64,000 nt of DNA, taken from assembly GCA_019751915.1 (NCBI GenBank), contig JAIEMS010000021.1, positions 1 to 64,000 on the forward strand, written 5' to 3'. Both the position numbers and the translations under genes were made by a program. The stretch comes from Burkholderiaceae bacterium. GTDB lineage: Bacteria; Pseudomonadota; Gammaproteobacteria; Burkholderiales; Burkholderiaceae_C. Positions 41,995 to 55,035 of this stretch are shown in pieces. Each line of letters begins with the position of its first letter. The stretch's first letter is position 1. The notes beneath the pieces were generated by a model. It ran no database searches and was not told the origin of the DNA. It worked only from the letters and a program-made list of their open reading frames with translations.

Positions 41995-43314
41995 TTATAC
42001 GGAGGTGGGTGGATGGGCGTGGGCTGCGCGGTTGCGCGCGCGCAGGTCGTCGAGTTTGTCGGCAATTTTGATTTCCAGTCCACGGCGCACGGGCTGGTAA
42101 AAATGCGGATCGGCCATGCCATCGGGCAGGTAGCGCTCCCCGGCGGCGAAGCCGTCTTCTTCGTCGTGGGCGTAGCGGTAGCCTTGGCCGTAGGCCAGCG
42201 TTTTCATCAGCTTCGTTGGCGCATTGCGCAGGTGCAGTGGCACCGGGCGGGTGCCGTCTTGCTGTACCCATGCGCGGGCAGCGTTGTAGGCGTTGTAAAC
42301 AGCGTTGGATTTGGCCGCCACGGCCAGATACACCACGCACTGGGCCAGCGCCAGTTCGCCTTCGGGGCTGCCCAAGCGCTCATAGACCTCGGCAGCGTCC
42401 AGCGCCAAGCGCAAGGCGCGCGGGTCGGCGAGTCCGATGTCTTCGCTGGCCATGCGTACCAAGCGCCGGGCTAGGTAGCGTGGCTCGGCACCGCCGTCGA
42501 GCATACGCACCAGCCAATACAGCGCCGCGTCGGGGTCGCTGCCGCGCACCGCTTTGTGCAGTGCGCTGATGGTGTCGTAGAACTGCTCGCCGCCCTTGTC
42601 GTAACGGCGCATTTGCTGGCCCAGTACGCGCACCAGCCAGTCATCGCTGATGGTGCTGCGTTGCTCTTGGGCAGCGGCCATGGCCAGTGTTTCGAGGGTG
42701 TTGAGCAAGCGCCGAGCATCGCCATCGGCGTAGGCCACCAAGTGGTTGATTGCTTCACTTTCGATAGCTGTGAATCCGCACTGATATTGGGCTAGGGCCA
42801 CAATTTGTTTTAAATCGTCCTCTGAAAGCGGCTCCAGCACGTACACCGCTGCCCGCGACAGCAAGGCCGAATTGAGTTCAAACGAGGGGTTCTCGGTGGT
42901 CGCGCCGATGAAGGTGAACAGGCCGCTTTCGACATGGGGCAAAAACGCATCTTGTTGGCCTTTGTTGAAGCGGTGTACCTCATCGACAAACACCAAGGTG
43001 CGCTGCGCCAGCAGGCCGTTGCGCGCGGCCTGTGCTTGCTCGACCGCCTCGCGGATATCTTTGACTCCCCCCAGCACCGCGCTGATGCTGATGAACTGGG
43101 CATCAAAGGCCCCGGCCATCAGCCGGGCAATGGTGGTTTTGCCGACACCCGGTGGCCCCCAAAGAATGCAGCTATGCGGTCGCCCAGATTCAAACGCCAA
43201 GCGCAGCGGCATGCCCGGCCCCAAGATGTGCTGCTGACCAATGACATCGGCCAGCGTGTGCGGGCGCAGGCGCTCGGCCAGCGGCAGGTCAGCGGCCCCA
43301 GCGGTGGCGGTCAC
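41995..43314 (-). CDS. rarA: Replication-associated recombination protein A (MgsA/RarA)
   Basis: A 439-residue AAA+ clamp-loader-like ATPase that acts at stalled replication forks. Walker A is GPPGVGKTTIARL, Walker B VFVDEVHRF, and sensor 1 TENPSFELN. The C-terminal tetramerisation region contains VRMASEDIGLADPRAL. A GTG start at 43314 follows the lolA stop with no gap. A repeat copy at 42752-42817 encodes ALAQYQCGFTAIESEA in the lid domain. E. coli RarA has 447 residues. Confidence 0.95.
   Translation of the reverse strand: MTATAGAADLPLAERLRPHTLADVIGQQHILGPGMPLRLAFESGRPHSCILWGPPGVGKTTIARLMAGAFDAQFISISAVLGGVKDIREAVEQAQAARNGLLAQRTLVFVDEVHRFNKGQQDAFLPHVESGLFTFIGATTENPSFELNSALLSRAAVYVLEPLSEDDLKQIVALAQYQCGFTAIESEAINHLVAYADGDARRLLNTLETLAMAAAQEQRSTISDDWLVRVLGQQMRRYDKGGEQFYDTISALHKAVRGSDPDAALYWLVRMLDGGAEPRYLARRLVRMASEDIGLADPRALRLALDAAEVYERLGSPEGELALAQCVVYLAVAAKSNAVYNAYNAARAWVQQDGTRPVPLHLRNAPTKLMKTLAYGQGYRYAHDEEDGFAAGERYLPDGMADPHFYQPVRRGLEIKIADKLDDLRARNRAAHAHPPTSV
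42752..42817 (+). repeat. Dispersed palindromic repeat inside rarA
   Basis: TTTCGATAGCTGTGAATCCGCAC, ATTGGGCTAGGGCCACAATTTGTTTTAAA. The loop is degenerate but both flanks match; it lies antisense to rarA and is read in frame. Confidence 0.55.
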
Positions 43315-43944
43315 TCAGGGCCGCACCACATCGGCCCCGGCAGGTGGCTTGAACTGAAAGGTACTCGCTGGCAGTGCCGGGTTGGTTTGCAGGTGGGTAA
43401 AGCGAATGGTCGATTGCTGCCCAAAGCTGTCGGCTATTTCGAGCGCAGCCAATTGGCCTTGGGCAAAGCCGATACGGACGCTTTGCAACTGGCCGTCTTT
43501 GGCTTTAGGGCGGGCCAATACCCATTCAAGGCCGTCTTGGGTGGGGGCCGATTCGAGGGCAAACTCGGCGCGCAGCGCCTGCAAGTCGGCGGCGGCGGCC
43601 AGCAATGCCGGTGTGCTGCCCAGTGCCTTGGCTTGGGCGCGCTGGGTGACTTGGTTCAAATCCACATCGTGCAGCCACAGCGTTTGACCGTCGGCAACAA
43701 TGCTCTGGGCAAACGGTTTTTGGTACACAAATTTAAACCGATTGGGCCTTTGGAACTCAAAGGTGCCGCTGGACGTTTTGCTGCGCCCGGCCTGACCCTC
43801 GCGTGGCGGTGAGGTGACGGTCTGGGTAAAGTCGGCCCGGCCTGTGTGGATGCCCTGCATGAACGATTCGAGGCTTTTGAGGCCATCAGCGCTTGCTGGT
43901 ATTGCACTTGCAGCTATTAAAAAAATAGCAAATAATTTTTTCAC
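43315..43944 (-). CDS. lolA: Outer membrane lipoprotein carrier protein LolA
   Basis: A 209-residue periplasmic chaperone that carries lipoproteins from LolCDE to LolB. The signal peptide MKKLFAIFLIAASAIPASA is followed by the mature start DGLKSLESFMQG. Family features include GRADFTQTVTSP and RPNRFKFVYQKPF (the hydrophobic cavity). The signal peptide codons coincide with a reverse copy of the dispersed repeat. It lies between ftsK and rarA, the usual order. Confidence 0.95.
   Translation of the reverse strand: MKKLFAIFLIAASAIPASADGLKSLESFMQGIHTGRADFTQTVTSPPREGQAGRSKTSSGTFEFQRPNRFKFVYQKPFAQSIVADGQTLWLHDVDLNQVTQRAQAKALGSTPALLAAAADLQALRAEFALESAPTQDGLEWVLARPKAKDGQLQSVRIGFAQGQLAALEIADSFGQQSTIRFTHLQTNPALPASTFQFKPPAGADVVRP
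43872..43932 (-). repeat. Dispersed palindromic repeat encoding the LolA signal peptide
   Basis: On the minus strand: TTGCTATTTTTTTAATAGCTGC, AGTGCAATACCAGCAAGCGCTGATGGCC. It matches the repeat outline and covers the hydrophobic core and cleavage region of the signal peptide. Confidence 0.6.
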
Positions 43945-43981
43945 GGGGGTTCCAGAGTAGGGGGCAAGTGCCCGTCAAGCG

Positions 43982-47614
<3,633 letters not shown>

Positions 47615-47625
47615 AGGCGGCGGGC

Positions 47626-47631
47626 TATAAT
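47626..47631 (+). promoter_or_regulatory. -10 box for rpmB-rpmG
   Basis: A perfect TATAAT 12 nt after the trxB stop, about 120 nt before rpmB. No matching -35 is clear. Confidence 0.5.
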
Positions 47632-47752
47632 CTACGGCTTTGCCAAAACTGGCCCCTTGCTGGGCCAAGGCAATCGGGTTACCGCCACCCTTCAATGGCG
47701 AGGTGAGGCTGCCAGCGCTGCTGGGGGCCGTTCAAAATATCGGAGTGTCCTC

Positions 47753-47986
47753 ATGGCACGCGTATGTGAAGTCACGGGCAAGAAGCCCATGGTTGGGAAC
47801 AATGTTTCCCATGCCAACAACAAAACCAAGCGCCGGTTCCTGCCGAACCTGCAATACCGCCGTTTCTGGGTTGAGAGCGAAAACCGCTGGGTGCGCCTGC
47901 GTGTTTCGAGCGCTGCCCTGCGTTTGATCGACAAGAACGGTATTGAATCGGTGCTCGCAGACCTGCGCGCACGCGGCCAGGCTTAA
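47753..47986 (+). CDS. rpmB: 50S ribosomal protein L28
   Basis: A 77-residue ribosomal protein: [20 protein letters not shown], then [18 protein letters not shown] and the C-terminal [18 protein letters not shown] long leader of about 120 nt from the likely promoter precedes it. rpmG follows after 11 nt. Confidence 0.98.
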   Translation: MARVCEVTGKKPMVGNNVSHANNKTKRRFLPNLQYRRFWVESENRWVRLRVSSAALRLIDKNGIESVLADLRARGQA

Positions 47987-47997
47987 GGAGAACCACC

Positions 47998-48168
47998 ATG
48001 GCAACCAAAGGCGGACGCGACAAGATCAAGCTGGAATCCACTGCGGGTACCGGTCACTTCTACACCACCACCAAGAACAAGAAGACGATGCCCGAGAAGA
48101 TGCTGATCAAGAAATTTGATCCTAAAGCTCGCAAGCACGTTGACTACAAAGAAATGAAGCTGAAGTAA
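47998..48168 (+). CDS. rpmG: 50S ribosomal protein L33
   Basis: A 56-residue basic protein beginning [20 protein letters not shown] and ending DYKEMKLK. It is the cysteine-free L33 type. AAGGAG lies 6 nt before the ATG. A strong terminator follows 19 nt after the stop. Confidence 0.98.
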   Translation: MATKGGRDKIKLESTAGTGHFYTTTKNKKTMPEKMLIKKFDPKARKHVDYKEMKLK

Positions 48169-48186
48169 TTCAGTCTTTTCTCTCTG

Positions 48187-48224
48187 AAAACCGCCCGTCG
48201 CATTCAGTGCCGGGCGGTTTTTTT
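48187..48224 (+). terminator. Terminator after rpmB-rpmG
   Basis: AAAACCGCCCG pairs with CGGGCGGTTTT around a 13-nt loop, followed by T residues. Confidence 0.88.
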
Positions 48225-48238
48225 ATGGGCGGTGTTTT

Positions 48239-49561
48239 TTAGACTTTGCGTGTCCAAACGGCAGCAAAGAAGCCATCGGTTTGGTGCACATGGGGCCACA
48301 AGCGCAGGTACAGATTGCCGCTGTCGCCGCCGCTGCACAGTTGGGCTGCACCTTCGACCTTGAGTTGCTCGAGCACTTCGCCTGCATTCAGTGCCACAAA
48401 GTCGGGGTGCGCTGCGGCAAAGGCCTCGGCAATGCGTTCGTTTTCTTCGGGCAAGACGCTGCAAGTGGCATACACCAAACGGCCACCGGGTTTCACCAAG
48501 CGCGAGGCGCTGGCGAGGATGGCGGTTTGTTTCAGTACCAGTTCTTCCACCGCTTTGGGGGTTTGTCGCCACTTCAGGTCGGGGTTGCGCCGCAAAGTGC
48601 CCAAGCCGGAACAGGGTGCATCGACCAGTACCCGGTCGATTTTGCCCGCCAGCCGTTTGACGCGGTCATCGCGCTCATGGGCAATGGCTGCTGGGTGGAC
48701 GTTGGACAGCCCGCTGCGCGCCAAACGCGGCTTGAGTGCATCGAGCCGGTGCGCAGCCACATCGAAGGCATACAGCCGCCCCGTGCTGCGCATGGTGGCA
48801 CCAATGGCCAGCGTTTTGCCACCGGCCCCGGCACAAAAATCGACCACCATTTCGCCGCGTTTGGCATCGAGCAGCAGCGCCAGCAGTTGTGAGCCTTCGT
48901 CTTGCACCTCGATGGCACCACGAACAAAAGCAGGCAACTTGGCCAGCGCCGGTTTGCCAACCACGCGCAGACCCCAAGGCGAGTGCGGTGTTGCTTCTGA
49001 TTTGATAGCGGCTTGGGCAAGCTCCTTCTGGACATCGGCGCGTTTGTCCTTCAAAACGTTGACGCGAAGGTCAAGGGGAGCGCTGCGCGAGAGCGATTGC
49101 ACCAGCGGCCAAAAGTCGGCCCCAAGTTGCTCTTTGAGTGGCTGCGCCAACCACTCGGGCAAGTTGTGGCGGTGGCGTTCGAGCAAATCAGCGTGGTTGA
49201 CTGCGTCGCATTGTTCGAGCCACTGCTGTTCGCGGTCGGTCAGGGCGGCGCGCAAGAAATCGCGGGGCCCATGCACCGCTTGTGGATGGCTGCGGCGGGC
49301 TTCTTCGTCTTGCCAATGGGCGTAGCCGAGGATGGCGAGCCGTCGCTCGCGCGGGCCTGAGCCTGAGGGGGCCATGTGGTCGAACAAGAGCTTTTTGCGC
49401 AGCACCGTGTAAACGGTTTCTGCCAGCGCAGCGCGTTCGCGCTGGCCCAGACCCCGGTGGTCGCGGAAAAAGCGCGACACAACAGCGTCGGCAGGGTGTT
49501 CAAAAGTGAGTGTGAGCCTGACGAGTTCAGAGCAGGCTTCTAAAAGGGCGTTGGGATGCAT
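48239..49561 (-). CDS. rsmB: 16S rRNA (cytosine-967) methyltransferase family protein, RsmB-like
   Basis: A 440-residue RsmB/NOP methyltransferase. An N-terminal NusB-like region precedes the SAM domain: motif I DFCAGAGGKTLAIG, the PCS motif DAPCSGLGTLRRNPDLKW, and catalytic Cys in VYATCSVLPEENERIA. It probably methylates C967 of 16S rRNA, though other m5C sites are possible. Part of a repeat (48990-49030) encodes a short linker (QAAIKSEATPHS). The start lacks a Shine-Dalgarno sequence and has a -10-like box 6 nt upstream. Confidence 0.9.
   Translation of the reverse strand: MHPNALLEACSELVRLTLTFEHPADAVVSRFFRDHRGLGQRERAALAETVYTVLRKKLLFDHMAPSGSGPRERRLAILGYAHWQDEEARRSHPQAVHGPRDFLRAALTDREQQWLEQCDAVNHADLLERHRHNLPEWLAQPLKEQLGADFWPLVQSLSRSAPLDLRVNVLKDKRADVQKELAQAAIKSEATPHSPWGLRVVGKPALAKLPAFVRGAIEVQDEGSQLLALLLDAKRGEMVVDFCAGAGGKTLAIGATMRSTGRLYAFDVAAHRLDALKPRLARSGLSNVHPAAIAHERDDRVKRLAGKIDRVLVDAPCSGLGTLRRNPDLKWRQTPKAVEELVLKQTAILASASRLVKPGGRLVYATCSVLPEENERIAEAFAAAHPDFVALNAGEVLEQLKVEGAAQLCSGGDSGNLYLRLWPHVHQTDGFFAAVWTRKV
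48990..49030 (+). repeat. Partial dispersed repeat inside rsmB
   Basis: TTGCTTCTGATTTGATAGCGGCTTGGGCAAGCTCC: the left half and the palindrome arm of the repeat, without the right half. Confidence 0.5.
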
Positions 49562-49573
49562 GGGGCGATTGTC
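49559..49573 (-). promoter_or_regulatory. Candidate leaderless promoter of rsmB
   Basis: Minus strand GACAAT (complement of 49568-49573), six bases CGCCCC, then ATG (49561-49559). No Shine-Dalgarno sequence. Confidence 0.4.
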
Positions 49574-49704
49574 CCATTGTGTGAGACAAGCACCAGAGCG
49601 CTTGACCCCAAGGCCGCTCCATTACGGCAGGCCTGAGTCGCCGCCGCGCTGCTGCGGCCCTGCATTCAGGCGCTTGGGAATGGCATACAGGGCCTTTGCT
49701 TGCG

Positions 49705-50316
49705 CTAGTGCTGTTGCTGTGGGCAAACGTTGTCTGTGGTTTTTTGGAGCAACTGCGCAATCGCTTTCGGGTACAGCAGGTGCTCTTGGGTCAACACCCG
49801 TGCCGCCAGCGTGTCGGGGGTGTCGCAGGGCATGATGGGCACGATGGCTTGATCGAGGATGGGGCCGCCGTCCAGCTCCTCCGTGACCAAATGCACCGTG
49901 GCACCGGCAAACTTGCAACCGGACTCAATGGCACGTTGGTGGGTGTGCAGGCCGGTAAAAGCAGGGAGCAGCGAGGGGTGGATGTTGGTCAGCCGCCCAG
50001 CGTAGTGCGCCACAAATTGGGGGGTCAGGATGCGCATAAAGCCTGCCAGTACCACCAGTGCCGGGTCGTACTGGTCGATCCGTGCGGCCAAGGCGGTATC
50101 AAAGGCCTCGCGGCTGTCAAACTGCTTGTGGTCGAGTACCTCGGTCGCAATGCCCTGCGCCCGCGCCAGCACCAGCCCCTTGGCATCGGCTTTGTTGCTG
50201 ATGACGGCAGCCACCCGAGCGCCTAAGCGGGTGGCCCAGTCTTGCTGCTGTGCCGCGTGGACGATAGCGGCCATATTGGAGCCGCCGCCTGAAATCAAAA
50301 TGACGATGTTTTTCAT
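49705..50316 (-). CDS. purN: Phosphoribosylglycinamide formyltransferase
   Basis: A 203-residue enzyme that formylates GAR with 10-formyl-THF in purine synthesis. The start MKNIVILISGGGSNMAAI binds the phosphate. The catalytic Asn and His are in NIHPSLLPAFTGLHTH and the Asp in VTEELDGGPIL. It lies 143 nt upstream of rsmB on the same strand; the gap shows no gene. Confidence 0.97.
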   Translation of the reverse strand: MKNIVILISGGGSNMAAIVHAAQQQDWATRLGARVAAVISNKADAKGLVLARAQGIATEVLDHKQFDSREAFDTALAARIDQYDPALVVLAGFMRILTPQFVAHYAGRLTNIHPSLLPAFTGLHTHQRAIESGCKFAGATVHLVTEELDGGPILDQAIVPIMPCDTPDTLAARVLTQEHLLYPKAIAQLLQKTTDNVCPQQQH

Positions 50317-50338
50317 TTAAAAAATTACCGTTGTTTGT

Positions 50339-50366
50339 AGCCTCCCCCTTCAGTGGGGGATAGGAT
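50339..50366. repeat. Hairpin in the purN-yceH gap
   Basis: CCTCCCCC and GGGGGATAGG form a short GC-rich stem around a TTCAGT loop, upstream of the divergent genes purN and yceH. The role is unknown: it could be a regulator-binding site or a small repeat. Confidence 0.3.
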
Positions 50367-50415
50367 GGCTTCGGACGATGCGTAACATCTTTGAAACGAT
50401 CGGAATTATCCCGCC

Positions 50416-51102
50416 ATGCCTTTTGACCCCACTACCCGCCCCCTGACCTGCACCGAAGCGCGCGTTCTTGGCACGCTGATGGAAAAGGCCCGTACCGTAC
50501 CCGACAGCTACCCGCTGACGCTCAATACCTTGGTGCTCGGTTGCAACCAAAAAACCACCCGCGACCCGGTGATGGCTGTCTCCGATGCCCAAGCGCAAGA
50601 GGCACTCGATGAACTCAAGCTGCTCTCGCTGGTGTTCGAGAGCAGCGGTGGCCGCACCACGCGCTGGGAACACAACTTTCAGCGGGGCGTGGGGGTGCCC
50701 GAGCAATCGGCGGTGCTGCTGGGCTTGCTAATGCTGCGTGGCCCGCAAACGCCCGGCGAGTTGCGGATCAACGCCGAGCGCTGGTACCGCTTTGCCGACA
50801 TTTCTTCGGTCGAGGGCTTTTTGGACGAGATGCAAGAGCGCCGTGCCGAAAAAGGAGGGCCGTTGGTGGTGCAACTGCCCCGCGCCCCCGGTGCCCGCGA
50901 GCAGCGCTGGGCGCATTTGCTCTGTGGCCCGGTCGATACCACAACGGCCAGTGCTGCCCACCCGGTAGCCGCCAGCGCTGGCACCCCGGCCTTGCAAGCG
51001 CGGGTCGAAGCGCTTGAAGCGCAGGTAGCGGCGTTGCAAGCGACCGTGCAACGCCTGTGCGCCGAACTGGGCGTGGAGGAGGCTGTCCAAGCCGCGCCTT
51101 GA
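50416..51102 (+). CDS. yceH: UPF0502 (DUF480) family protein YceH
   Basis: A 228-residue protein with two winged-helix-like domains: [25 protein letters not shown], then [11 protein letters not shown], and [22 protein letters not shown]. The C-terminal tail forms a predicted coiled coil ([26 protein letters not shown]). The biological role is not established. It precedes clpB by 48 nt but clpB has its own strong ribosome site. Confidence 0.88.
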   Translation: MPFDPTTRPLTCTEARVLGTLMEKARTVPDSYPLTLNTLVLGCNQKTTRDPVMAVSDAQAQEALDELKLLSLVFESSGGRTTRWEHNFQRGVGVPEQSAVLLGLLMLRGPQTPGELRINAERWYRFADISSVEGFLDEMQERRAEKGGPLVVQLPRAPGAREQRWAHLLCGPVDTTTASAAHPVAASAGTPALQARVEALEAQVAALQATVQRLCAELGVEEAVQAAP

Positions 51103-51150
51103 AATTGCTCTGAAAGTGCCCCAACTAAGGAGCCATTCGGAGGAATCACC

Positions 51151-53757
51151 ATGCGAATCGACAAACTGACCACCAAGTTCCAAGAAGCCTTGGCCGACGC
51201 GCAATCGCTGGCCTTGGGCAACGACCACGCTTACATTGAGCCGGTGCATTTGCTCGTGGCGATGCTGCGCCAAGACGACGGCCCGCGCGCACTGCTGGAG
51301 CGCGCTGGAGCCAACGTGCCCGGTTTGTTGGCCGCAGCCGAGGCCGCCGTCAAGCGGCTGCCGCAGGTGCAAGGCCAAGACGAGGTGCAAGGTGGCCCGG
51401 AACTGGGTCGGGTGTTGCAAGCTACGGAAAAAGAAGCCATCAAGCGCGGCGACAACTTTGTTGCCAGCGAACTCTTTTTGCTGGCGCTGACCGACAGCAA
51501 GGGCGAAGGTGCGCGCATTGCCAAAGAAAACGGCCTGACGCGCAAAAGCCTCGAAGCCGCGATTGAAGCGGTGCGGGGCGGTCAAAAAATGGACAGCGCC
51601 GAAGGCGAAGGCCAGCGCGAGGCCCTGAAAAAATACTGCATTGACCTGACCGAGTTGGCCCGCGCGGGCAAGCTCGATCCGGTCATTGGCCGCGACGACG
51701 AAATCCGCCGCGCCATCCAAGTGCTGCAACGGCGCACCAAGAACAACCCGGTGCTGATTGGCGAACCCGGCGTGGGCAAAACCGCCATCGTCGAAGGGCT
51801 GGCCCAGCGCATTGTGGCCGGTGAAGTGCCCGAATCGCTCAAAGGCAAGCGGGTGCTGAGTTTGGACATGGCCGCGTTGCTGGCCGGTGCCAAGTTCCGT
51901 GGCGAGTTCGAGGAGCGCCTGAAAACCGTGCTCAAAGAGCTGTCGCAAGACGCGGGCCAAACCATCGTTTTCATCGACGAACTGCACACCATGGTGGGCG
52001 CTGGCAAGGGCGAGGGTGCCATGGATGCGGGCAATATGCTCAAACCGGCGCTGGCGCGGGGCGAGTTGCACTGCGTGGGGGCCACCACGCTGGACGAATA
52101 CCGCAAATACATCGAAAAAGATGCGGCACTGGAGCGGCGCTTTCAAAAAATCTTGGTCGGTGAACCCACCGTCGAGGCGACCATTGCCATTTTGCGGGGC
52201 CTGAAAGAACGCTACGAAAAGCACCACAACGTCGAGATCACCGACCCGGCCATTGTTGCCGCCGCCGAATTGAGCCAGCGCTACATCACCGACCGCTTTT
52301 TGCCCGACAAGGCGATTGATTTGATTGACGAGGCCGCCTCGAAAATCAAAATCGAGATGGACTCCAAGCCCGAGGTGATGGACAAACTCGATCGCCGCCT
52401 GATTCAGTTGCAAATTGAGCGCGAAGCCGTTCGCAAAGAAAAAGACGAAGCCTCGCAAAAACGCTTTGAACTCATCAACGACGAAATCGGCACGCTGCAA
52501 AAAGAAATTGCCGATCTCGATGAAATCTGGAAGGCCGAAAAAGCCAGTGCCCAAGGCAGCGCCCAAGTGCGCGAACAAATCGACAAACTGCGCTTCCAAA
52601 TCGAGGAGCTGACCCGCAAGGGCGACTTCAACAAGGTGGCCGAGTTGCAATACGGCAAACTGCCCGAACTCGAAAAGAAACTCGGCGAGGCCCAAGCCCA
52701 AGAAGCCGGTAAAGATGGCAGCCAACCCGCTGCCCGTCTGTTGCGCACCCAAGTCGGTGCGGAAGAAATTGCCGAAGTGGTCAGCCGCGCCACCGGCATT
52801 CCGGTGTCCAAAATGATGCAAGGCGAAAAAGACAAGCTGTTGCAGATGGAGACCAAGCTGCACCAGCGCGTCGTCGGCCAAAACGAGGCCATTGCCGCCG
52901 TTGCCAACGCCATCCGCCGTTCGCGCTCGGGGCTGTCCGATCCGAACCGCCCGACCGGTTCGTTTTTGTTCCTCGGCCCGACCGGGGTCGGTAAAACCGA
53001 GTTGTGCAAGGCGTTGGCGGGCTTTTTGTTTGACAGCGAAGACCACTTGGTGCGCATCGACATGAGCGAGTTCATGGAAAAGCATTCGGTGGCCCGGCTG
53101 ATTGGTGCCCCGCCCGGCTATGTCGGCTACGAAGAAGGCGGCTACCTGACCGAAGCTGTGCGCCGCAAGCCCTACAGCGTGTTGTTGCTCGATGAGGTCG
53201 AGAAAGCCCACCCGGACGTGTTCAACGTGCTGCTGCAAGTGCTCGACGATGGCCGCCTGACCGATGGACAAGGCCGCACCGTGGATTTCAAAAACACGGT
53301 GATTGTCATGACCAGCAACATCGGCTCGCATTTGATCCAAGCGATGGTCGGCCAAGACAGCGAGGACATCAAAGATGCGGTTTGGGGCGAGCTGAAAAAC
53401 CACTTCCGCCCCGAATTTTTGAACCGTATCGACGAAACGGTGGTGTTCCATGCGCTCGACGCACAGCACATTGAGTCGATTGCCGCCATCCAGCTCAAGC
53501 TGTTGCAAGAGCGGCTGGCAAAAATGGATTTGGCGTTGCAGGTCTCGCCCGCTGCGCTGGCCGAGCTTGCCAAGGTGGGCTTTGACCCGGTGTTTGGTGC
53601 GCGTCCACTGAAACGGGCGATTCAGCAGCGCATTGAAAATCCGCTGTCAAAATTGCTGCTGGAAGGGCGCTTTCCGCCCAAGAGTACCATTGCCGTTGAG
53701 GTCAATCCGGTGTTGGAGCCGGGTGTTTTTCACTTCAGTGATGCCCAGCCTGCCTAA
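51151..53757 (+). CDS. clpB: ATP-dependent chaperone ClpB
   Basis: An 868-residue disaggregase that works with DnaK. The order is an N-terminal Clp domain, NBD1 (Walker [14 protein letters not shown]), the coiled-coil M domain (about residues 410-530, [17 protein letters not shown]), and NBD2 (Walker [15 protein letters not shown], Walker [15 protein letters not shown]). Two purine-rich ribosome sites (AAGGAG and GGAGG) precede the ATG. A heat-shock sigma-32 promoter is not evident from inspection. A repeat-derived hairpin terminates it. Confidence 0.98.
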   Translation: MRIDKLTTKFQEALADAQSLALGNDHAYIEPVHLLVAMLRQDDGPRALLERAGANVPGLLAAAEAAVKRLPQVQGQDEVQGGPELGRVLQATEKEAIKRGDNFVASELFLLALTDSKGEGARIAKENGLTRKSLEAAIEAVRGGQKMDSAEGEGQREALKKYCIDLTELARAGKLDPVIGRDDEIRRAIQVLQRRTKNNPVLIGEPGVGKTAIVEGLAQRIVAGEVPESLKGKRVLSLDMAALLAGAKFRGEFEERLKTVLKELSQDAGQTIVFIDELHTMVGAGKGEGAMDAGNMLKPALARGELHCVGATTLDEYRKYIEKDAALERRFQKILVGEPTVEATIAILRGLKERYEKHHNVEITDPAIVAAAELSQRYITDRFLPDKAIDLIDEAASKIKIEMDSKPEVMDKLDRRLIQLQIEREAVRKEKDEASQKRFELINDEIGTLQKEIADLDEIWKAEKASAQGSAQVREQIDKLRFQIEELTRKGDFNKVAELQYGKLPELEKKLGEAQAQEAGKDGSQPAARLLRTQVGAEEIAEVVSRATGIPVSKMMQGEKDKLLQMETKLHQRVVGQNEAIAAVANAIRRSRSGLSDPNRPTGSFLFLGPTGVGKTELCKALAGFLFDSEDHLVRIDMSEFMEKHSVARLIGAPPGYVGYEEGGYLTEAVRRKPYSVLLLDEVEKAHPDVFNVLLQVLDDGRLTDGQGRTVDFKNTVIVMTSNIGSHLIQAMVGQDSEDIKDAVWGELKNHFRPEFLNRIDETVVFHALDAQHIESIAAIQLKLLQERLAKMDLALQVSPAALAELAKVGFDPVFGARPLKRAIQQRIENPLSKLLLEGRFPPKSTIAVEVNPVLEPGVFHFSDAQPA

Positions 53758-53763
53758 ATTATT

Positions 53764-53818
53764 GATTCAAAAATGATAGCTACCAGTGCTTGCCAGACAA
53801 GCGCTGGTAGCCTTTTTT
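53764..53818 (+). repeat. Dispersed palindromic repeat acting as the clpB terminator
   Basis: AAAATGATAGCTACCAGTGCTTG, loop, CAAGCGCTGGTAG, then CCTTTTTT. The stem has at least 13 bp with one G-T pair followed by six T, so this copy should terminate transcription. Confidence 0.8.
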
Positions 53819-53876
53819 ACTTGAAAAGGTGCCGCTGTGGGGTGGCGCTGGTGGGCCGCTGGCCCGAGGAGGTTGC

Positions 53877-54242
53877 TTGAACGATTTTGCGGCGGGCCTG
53901 ACCCGCTGGTTTGTCCGGGCGGTGCTGGCAGTGGCAGCACTGGTGTTGTTTTTGGGCTTTCTGGCTGCGGTGCTGGCGCTGGCGCTGGTCTGGGGGCTGC
54001 GCGCGTTGTGGGCACGCCTGACCGGGCGGGCTATTGCACCTTGGGTCATGCCCGTTGACCCCCGTGCCGGTTGGCGCACGGTGTACCGTTCGCACACCTA
54101 CTGGACGGGCACCGACAACAAGCCTTCCAAGCCCCCATCGGCAAGCGACCCTCAGACCCCGCGCCTGCCCCGCCGCCCACTGCCGGGCACCGACGAGATC
54201 ACCGACGTACAGCCCCATGCGCCACGGCGGCCTCCAGAATAG
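53877..54242 (+). CDS. Hypothetical inner membrane protein (121 aa)
   Basis: A small protein with one long or two short hydrophobic helices (LTRWFVRAVLAVAALVLFLGFLAAVLALALVWGL is split here as WFVRAVLAVAALVLFLG and LAAVLALALVW) and a Pro-rich C-terminus. A strong AGGAGG lies 5 nt before TTG at 53877, which decides this unusual start. An upstream ATG-like codon in frame lacks a ribosome site. Function unknown. It lies between clpB and ahpC. Confidence 0.65.
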   Translation: MNDFAAGLTRWFVRAVLAVAALVLFLGFLAAVLALALVWGLRALWARLTGRAIAPWVMPVDPRAGWRTVYRSHTYWTGTDNKPSKPPSASDPQTPRLPRRPLPGTDEITDVQPHAPRRPPE

Positions 54243-54290
54243 CAAAAATCAATCGGTTTAATGTAATCAATTCATTGGATTGATGGCTTT
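54239..54290. promoter_or_regulatory. A/T-rich region with ATCAAT/ATTGAT arms upstream of ahpC
   Basis: The sequence holds ATCAAT (54248-54253), AATCAATTCATTGGATTGAT and related arms in otherwise G/C-rich DNA, about 80-120 nt before ahpC. This could be an OxyR-type site, since OxyR controls ahpC in many bacteria, but the match to the known four-box pattern is loose. Confidence 0.3.
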
Positions 54291-54366
54291 GGCGGCACTA
54301 GACTTCAGTCCTGTGCTTAGTTCTTCACCCCGTTTTTAGTCCCCTACTTTTTACAAGGAAACCGCG

Positions 54367-54930
54367 ATGTCCCTGATTAACACCTTCGTCCAGCCCTTCA
54401 AAACCCAAGCCTTCCAACAAGGCAAATTCATTGAAGTTTCGGACAAAGACTTCCAAGGCAAATGGTCGGTCGTGATCTTCATGCCCGCCGCGTTTACCTT
54501 CAACTGCCCCACGGAAGTCGAAGATGCTGCCGACCACTACGCCGAGTTCCAAAAGGCCGGCGCTGAGGTCTACATCGTTACCACCGACACGCATTTCTCG
54601 CACAAGGTCTGGCACGAAACTTCGCCCGCCGTGGGCAAAGCCCAGTTCCCGCTGGTGGGTGACCCAACCCACACCCTGACCAACATGTTTGGTGTCCATA
54701 TTCCTGAAGAAGGTTTGGCACTGCGCGGCACCTTTGTCATTAACCCCGAAGGCAAAATTGTCACGATGGAAGTCCACGACAACGCCATTGCCCGCGACGT
54801 GAAAGAAACCCTGCGCAAGCTCAAGGCGGCCCAGTACGTTGCCAGCAACCCCGGCCAAGTTTGCCCAGCCAAGTGGAACGAAGGCGCGAAGACCATTGCA
54901 CCGTCGATTGACTTGGTGGGCAAAATCTAA
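54367..54930 (+). CDS. ahpC: Alkyl hydroperoxide reductase subunit C (peroxiredoxin)
   Basis: A 187-residue typical 2-Cys peroxiredoxin that reduces peroxides in the cytoplasm. The peroxidatic Cys47 is in AFTFNCPTEVED (E. coli has DFTFVCPTEL) and the resolving Cys in NPGQVCPAKW near the C-terminus. The start MSLINTFVQPFKTQAF is typical. ahpF follows after a terminator-like hairpin, giving partial read-through. Confidence 0.97.
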   Translation: MSLINTFVQPFKTQAFQQGKFIEVSDKDFQGKWSVVIFMPAAFTFNCPTEVEDAADHYAEFQKAGAEVYIVTTDTHFSHKVWHETSPAVGKAQFPLVGDPTHTLTNMFGVHIPEEGLALRGTFVINPEGKIVTMEVHDNAIARDVKETLRKLKAAQYVASNPGQVCPAKWNEGAKTIAPSIDLVGKI

Positions 54931-54973
54931 GCGGCGCCTGACCGCTCTGTAGTTAAGTTGAATTGACCAAGAC

Positions 54974-55004
54974 GCCCGGGTGCCTGGCGCCCGGGCTTTT
55001 TTTT
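54974..55004 (+). terminator. Terminator/attenuator between ahpC and ahpF
   Basis: GCCCGGG (54974-54980) pairs with CCCGGGC (54990-54996), then eight T. It probably sets a lower level of ahpF than ahpC. Confidence 0.85.
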
Positions 55005-55035
55005 GCCCAAAATTTGATCCTGCAAGGAGCCTGAC

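Noticed and set aside
50728-53508. Open frame of about 926 codons opposite clpB
   Set aside because: Phe/His/Gln-rich composition typical of the reverse of a high-GC gene, with no motifs; clpB is certain.
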